Below, in pieces: positions 40,401 through 42,088 of a stretch of 42,088 nucleotides of DNA. Position 1 is the stretch's first letter; every line of letters begins with the position of its first letter. Made by a program: the position numbers and the translations under genes. The stretch is from Geobacter sp. (GTDB lineage Bacteria > Desulfobacterota > Desulfuromonadia > Geobacterales > Geobacteraceae): assembly GCA_003490025.1 (NCBI GenBank), contig DNJC01000009.1, positions 13,484-55,571 of the forward strand. The letters run 5' to 3'. The notes under the pieces are model-generated. The model was given only the letters and a program-made list of their open reading frames with translations. It had not been told where the DNA came from and did no database searches.

Positions 40401-40579
40401 GGGGGGCTGGCGCGGGGGCGCAGAACGCCATCGGTACCGCGGTCACCGGCGGCCTCCTCTCGGCGACCTTCATCGACCTGATCTTCATCCCGTTCTTCTT
40501 CGTCCTGGTGAGCAGGATGTTCGGCACCAAGGAAGCTCCTGAACAAACGGCGGCAGCACCCATCTCGGAGGTACGTTAG
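37421..40579 (+). CDS. RND efflux pump inner-membrane permease (AcrB/MexB, HAE1)
   Basis: A 1052-residue proton-driven multidrug transporter, full length for the HAE1 family. SRFFINRPIFAWVIAIVIMLTGLLAI is helix 1; the proton-relay Asp pair is in VIGLLVDDAIVVVENV; the GAGAGAQNAIGTAVTGGLLSATFIDL block ends the last helices. Two large periplasmic porter loops are present (about 35-335 and 560-870). Substrates are not predictable. It lies 61 bases after the adaptor gene and is followed after two bases by the channel gene. Confidence 0.97.
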   Translation: MSRFFINRPIFAWVIAIVIMLTGLLAIKALPVSQYPPIAPPQISINATYPGASAQTVQDTVTQVIEQKMNGIDNLLYMSSTSDSAGIVGINLVFKAGTDPNVAQVQVQNKLQLATPLLPQVVQRQGIQVVKSTRNFLMIVGLVSEDASLTRNDLTDYMVSNIQDIVSRVQGVGEVTVFGSQNAMRIWLNPDKLNNYKLTPNDVVTALQAQNAQVSAGQFGGIPAVQGQQLNATITARTLLQTPEQFDAIVLRTNPDGSTVKLRDVAQSKVGTENYDILARYKGKPVAAMALRLAAGANALDTADRVKAKLAELEKFVPAGVKVVYPYDTTPFVKISIKEVLTTLVEAVALVFIIMFLFLQNIRATLIPTIAVPVVLLGTLGVLFAAGFSINTLTMFALVIVIGLLVDDAIVVVENVERIMTEEGLPPKEATVKSMGQITSALWGIATVLSAVFIPMAFFGGSTGVIYRQFSITIVSAMILSVLTAQILTPALCATLLKPVPKGHQPGEYGWFKGFFRHFNRLFEKGRSNYEGIVGRSFGKPIRYLIVYGAIVGAMVFFFLRLPTAFLPDEDQGFIICQIQLPAGATQARTLKVIEQVEAHFLQNEKKTVDSLITVAGFSFAGRGQNMGLAFVKLRHWDERHTPDLKAPAVAGRAMGAFSKIRDGLAFAFSPPAVVELGQANGFDFQLQDRGGLGHDKLMEARNQLLGMAMKNPKLIAVRPNGQDDTPQFKLDIDDVRAGALGVSLADVNNVIATAWGSSYVNDFLQNGRVKRVYVQSEATFRMVPEDINKWYVRNNKGDMVPFAAFATARWQYTSPRLERYNGIPSTEIMGQAAPGVSTGEAMDEMEKMAAQLPAGISYEWTGLSYEEKAAGKQAPALYAISLLVVFLAVAALYESWTIPFVNLLMLPLGLVGAVTAVTLRVLPNDIYLQIGLLTTIGLSTKNAILIIQFIKDQMHHGHPLMEATLMAVKIRLRPVIMTSLAFFFGTLPLALTRGAGAGAQNAIGTAVTGGLLSATFIDLIFIPFFFVLVSRMFGTKEAPEQTAAAPISEVR

Positions 40580-40581
40580 AG

Positions 40582-42006
40582 ATGAACAGAACAATCAAGC
40601 TATACATCACCGGAGGCGCCCTGTTCCTTCTGGCGGGATGCGCCTCCATGGCGCCCAAATACACGCAGCCGGCCCCCCCGGTGCCTGCCGCCTGGCCCAA
40701 CGGGCCGGCCTACAAGACGGAAGCCGCAAAGGCCAAGGAGCAGAAGCCGCTGGCCGAAATCCCGTGGCAGGAGTTCTTCGTCGATCCGAAGCTGCAGAAG
40801 CTGATCTCGCTTTCCCTGGACAACAACCGCGACCTGCGCGTCGCCGTCCTCAACATGGACCGGTTCCGGGCGCTGTACCAGGTGCGGCGGGCCGACCTGC
40901 TGCCGCAGGTGAACGCAAGCGGTGGAGCGTCGTTCCAGCGGATATCGGACGATCTGTCCAACAGCGGAAACGGCGCCACCGTGCATCAGTACGATGTCGG
41001 CATCGGGATCAGCTCCTACGAAGTCGACCTCTTTGGAAGGGTCAGGAGCCTCAAGGATCAAGCGCTGGACCAGTACCTTTCCACCGAGCAGGCGAGGCGG
41101 AGCGTGCAGATAACCCTGGTCTCCCAGGTGGCTACCGCGTATCTGACGCTCGGCTCCGACCTCGAGCGCCTGCAGCTTGCCAGGAACACGCTGGTGAACC
41201 AGCAGGAGTCGTATAAGTTGAGCAAAAGCCGCTTCGACGCCGGGGTAGCCTCCGCTCTCGACATCCAACAGGCGCAAACGAGCGTGGATGCGGCGCGTGT
41301 CGATATCTCCCGCTTCACGACGCTGGTGGCGCAGGATCTGAACGCCCTGAACCTGGTCGTCGGCTCCAACGCAGCCGAAGACCTTCTGCCTCGCTCGCTT
41401 TCGGACAACCTGACGCCGTTAAAGGACGTGGCGCCGGGGCTTCCCTCCGACGTTTTACTGCAGCGCCCCGACATCCTGCAGGCCGAGTACAACCTGAAGG
41501 GGGCCAGTGCCAACATCGGAGCGGCGCGTGCCGCCTTCTTCCCGCGCATCACCCTTACCACCAGCGTCGGGTTCGGCAGCGACCAACTTACCGGCCTCTT
41601 CAATCCCGGCAACTTCGCCTGGAGCTTCCTGCCGAGAATTTCGGTCCCGATCTTCGAGGGGGGACGCAACAAGGCCAACCTGCAGGTGTCCGAGGTTGAC
41701 CGCGACATTGCCGTGGCTCAGTACGAAAAGGCGATCCAGATCGCCTTCCGCGAGGTGGCGGACGCCTTGGCGCAGCGAGGCACCATCGACGAGCAGGTCG
41801 CGGCCCAGCAGTCGCTCACCGGCGCCACGGCCGAGAGCTTCCGCCTCTCCCTGGCCCGCTACGAGACCGGCATCGACAGCTACCTGAGTGTCCTCGATGC
41901 GCAGCGTTCGCTCTACGCGGCCCAGCAGAACCTGATCACCGCAAGGCTGATCCGGCTCAACAACCAGGTGACCCTCTACAAGGTACTTGGCGCCGGCGCC
42001 AAGTAA
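40582..42006 (+). CDS. RND outer-membrane channel lipoprotein (NodT/OprM type)
   Basis: A 474-residue TolC-like channel. The signal peptide ends in lipobox LAGC with Cys20. Repeated helical hairpins characteristic of the family are present: PWQEFFVDPKLQKLISLSLDNNRDLRVAVLN, VGIGISSYEVDLFGRVRSLK, SRFDAGVASALDIQQAQTSVD, LLQRPDILQAEYNLKGASANIGAARAAFFPRI and YETGIDSYLSVLDAQRSLYAAQQ. GGAGGT lies 15 bases upstream within the permease gene. It completes a tripartite pump with the two previous genes. Confidence 0.96.
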   Translation: MNRTIKLYITGGALFLLAGCASMAPKYTQPAPPVPAAWPNGPAYKTEAAKAKEQKPLAEIPWQEFFVDPKLQKLISLSLDNNRDLRVAVLNMDRFRALYQVRRADLLPQVNASGGASFQRISDDLSNSGNGATVHQYDVGIGISSYEVDLFGRVRSLKDQALDQYLSTEQARRSVQITLVSQVATAYLTLGSDLERLQLARNTLVNQQESYKLSKSRFDAGVASALDIQQAQTSVDAARVDISRFTTLVAQDLNALNLVVGSNAAEDLLPRSLSDNLTPLKDVAPGLPSDVLLQRPDILQAEYNLKGASANIGAARAAFFPRITLTTSVGFGSDQLTGLFNPGNFAWSFLPRISVPIFEGGRNKANLQVSEVDRDIAVAQYEKAIQIAFREVADALAQRGTIDEQVAAQQSLTGATAESFRLSLARYETGIDSYLSVLDAQRSLYAAQQNLITARLIRLNNQVTLYKVLGAGAK

Positions 42007-42029
42007 GGGGGAGCGGTTCCCGAGATGAA

Positions 42030-42088
42030 ATCACCCCTCGCCCTTCGGGAGAGGGGAGGGGGGGAGGGCGTTGATCGCGGCAGGAATG
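42030..42088. repeat. Intergenic hairpin and REP-like element, cut by window end
   Basis: CCCCTCGCCCTTCGGGAGAGGGG forms a GC-rich hairpin after the channel gene and is followed by GATCGCGGCAGGAATG (42073-42088), the same element as at 35205. The hairpin may act as the operon terminator although no T run follows. Confidence 0.5.

Overview
The window is GC-rich, densely coded chromosomal DNA that looks like a Geobacter-type deltaproteobacterium (Geobacterales: Geobacter, Geomonas or Citrifermentans). This rests on gene content: a PEP-CTERM protein with a sigma-54-type promoter, a putative geopeptide radical-SAM system, many two-component and chemosensory proteins, and a persulfide-reductase-like flavoprotein. 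It is an inference, not a database result. No rRNA, tRNA, CRISPR array or intact transposase was seen.

Layout. 1-1480 (+): the tail of an RND permease, then a FliK-like protein and a stand-alone FlhB cytoplasmic-domain protein. 1530-2267 (-): a PEP-CTERM protein. 2629-5349 (-): purM-purN, then a ChaN-type lipoprotein behind a MITE-like inverted repeat. 5433-9531 (+): rimI, pyrK-pyrD coupled to a KamA-family radical SAM gene, a 51-residue zinc ribbon and a DksA/TraR protein. 9771-13602 (-): a BioD-like P-loop protein, a receiver-PAS-PAS-SpoIIE phosphatase and an HD protein.

13768-21211 is the most unusual block. It holds a sigma-54 response regulator (+), a radical SAM/SPASM maturase (-) and, upstream of the maturase, an unannotated 36-codon precursor ending in SFGCCWVMYVFYMP (the putative geopeptide). 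Running divergently is an operon of TonB-dependent receptor, periplasmic binding protein and sensor kinase. A 20-bp perfect palindrome lies between the two divergent units and a strong hairpin separates precursor from maturase. The block reads as a modified-peptide system with its own outer-membrane receptor and signalling proteins.

21143-29494 (-) holds a small unknown gene and a six-gene chemosensory operon in transcription order: cheR (fused to an N-terminal pseudo-receiver and C-terminal TPRs), cheW, MCP, cheA-REC, cheB, cheY-like. 29806-29982 (-) is an unlisted 58-residue Cys/His protein with its own promoter and a perfect Shine-Dalgarno sequence. 30300-31651 (+) holds wecB and an FmdB-type zinc ribbon. 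31851-33840 (+) is a small membrane protein plus a CoA-disulfide/persulfide reductase with a rhodanese domain, behind a promoter that contains an ATTC-N8-GAAT operator. 33825-34344 is a repeat-rich insertion. 34485-35012 (-) is a nitroreductase. 35409-42006 (+) is a TetR regulator, a 26-residue membrane peptide and a complete RND tripartite efflux pump, with two matching TetR-type palindromes.

Intergenic DNA is rich in inverted and tandem repeats (3496-3662, 5912-6059, 9537-9759, 33825-34344, 35201-35228, 42073-42088), as expected for a genome with many small non-autonomous repeats.
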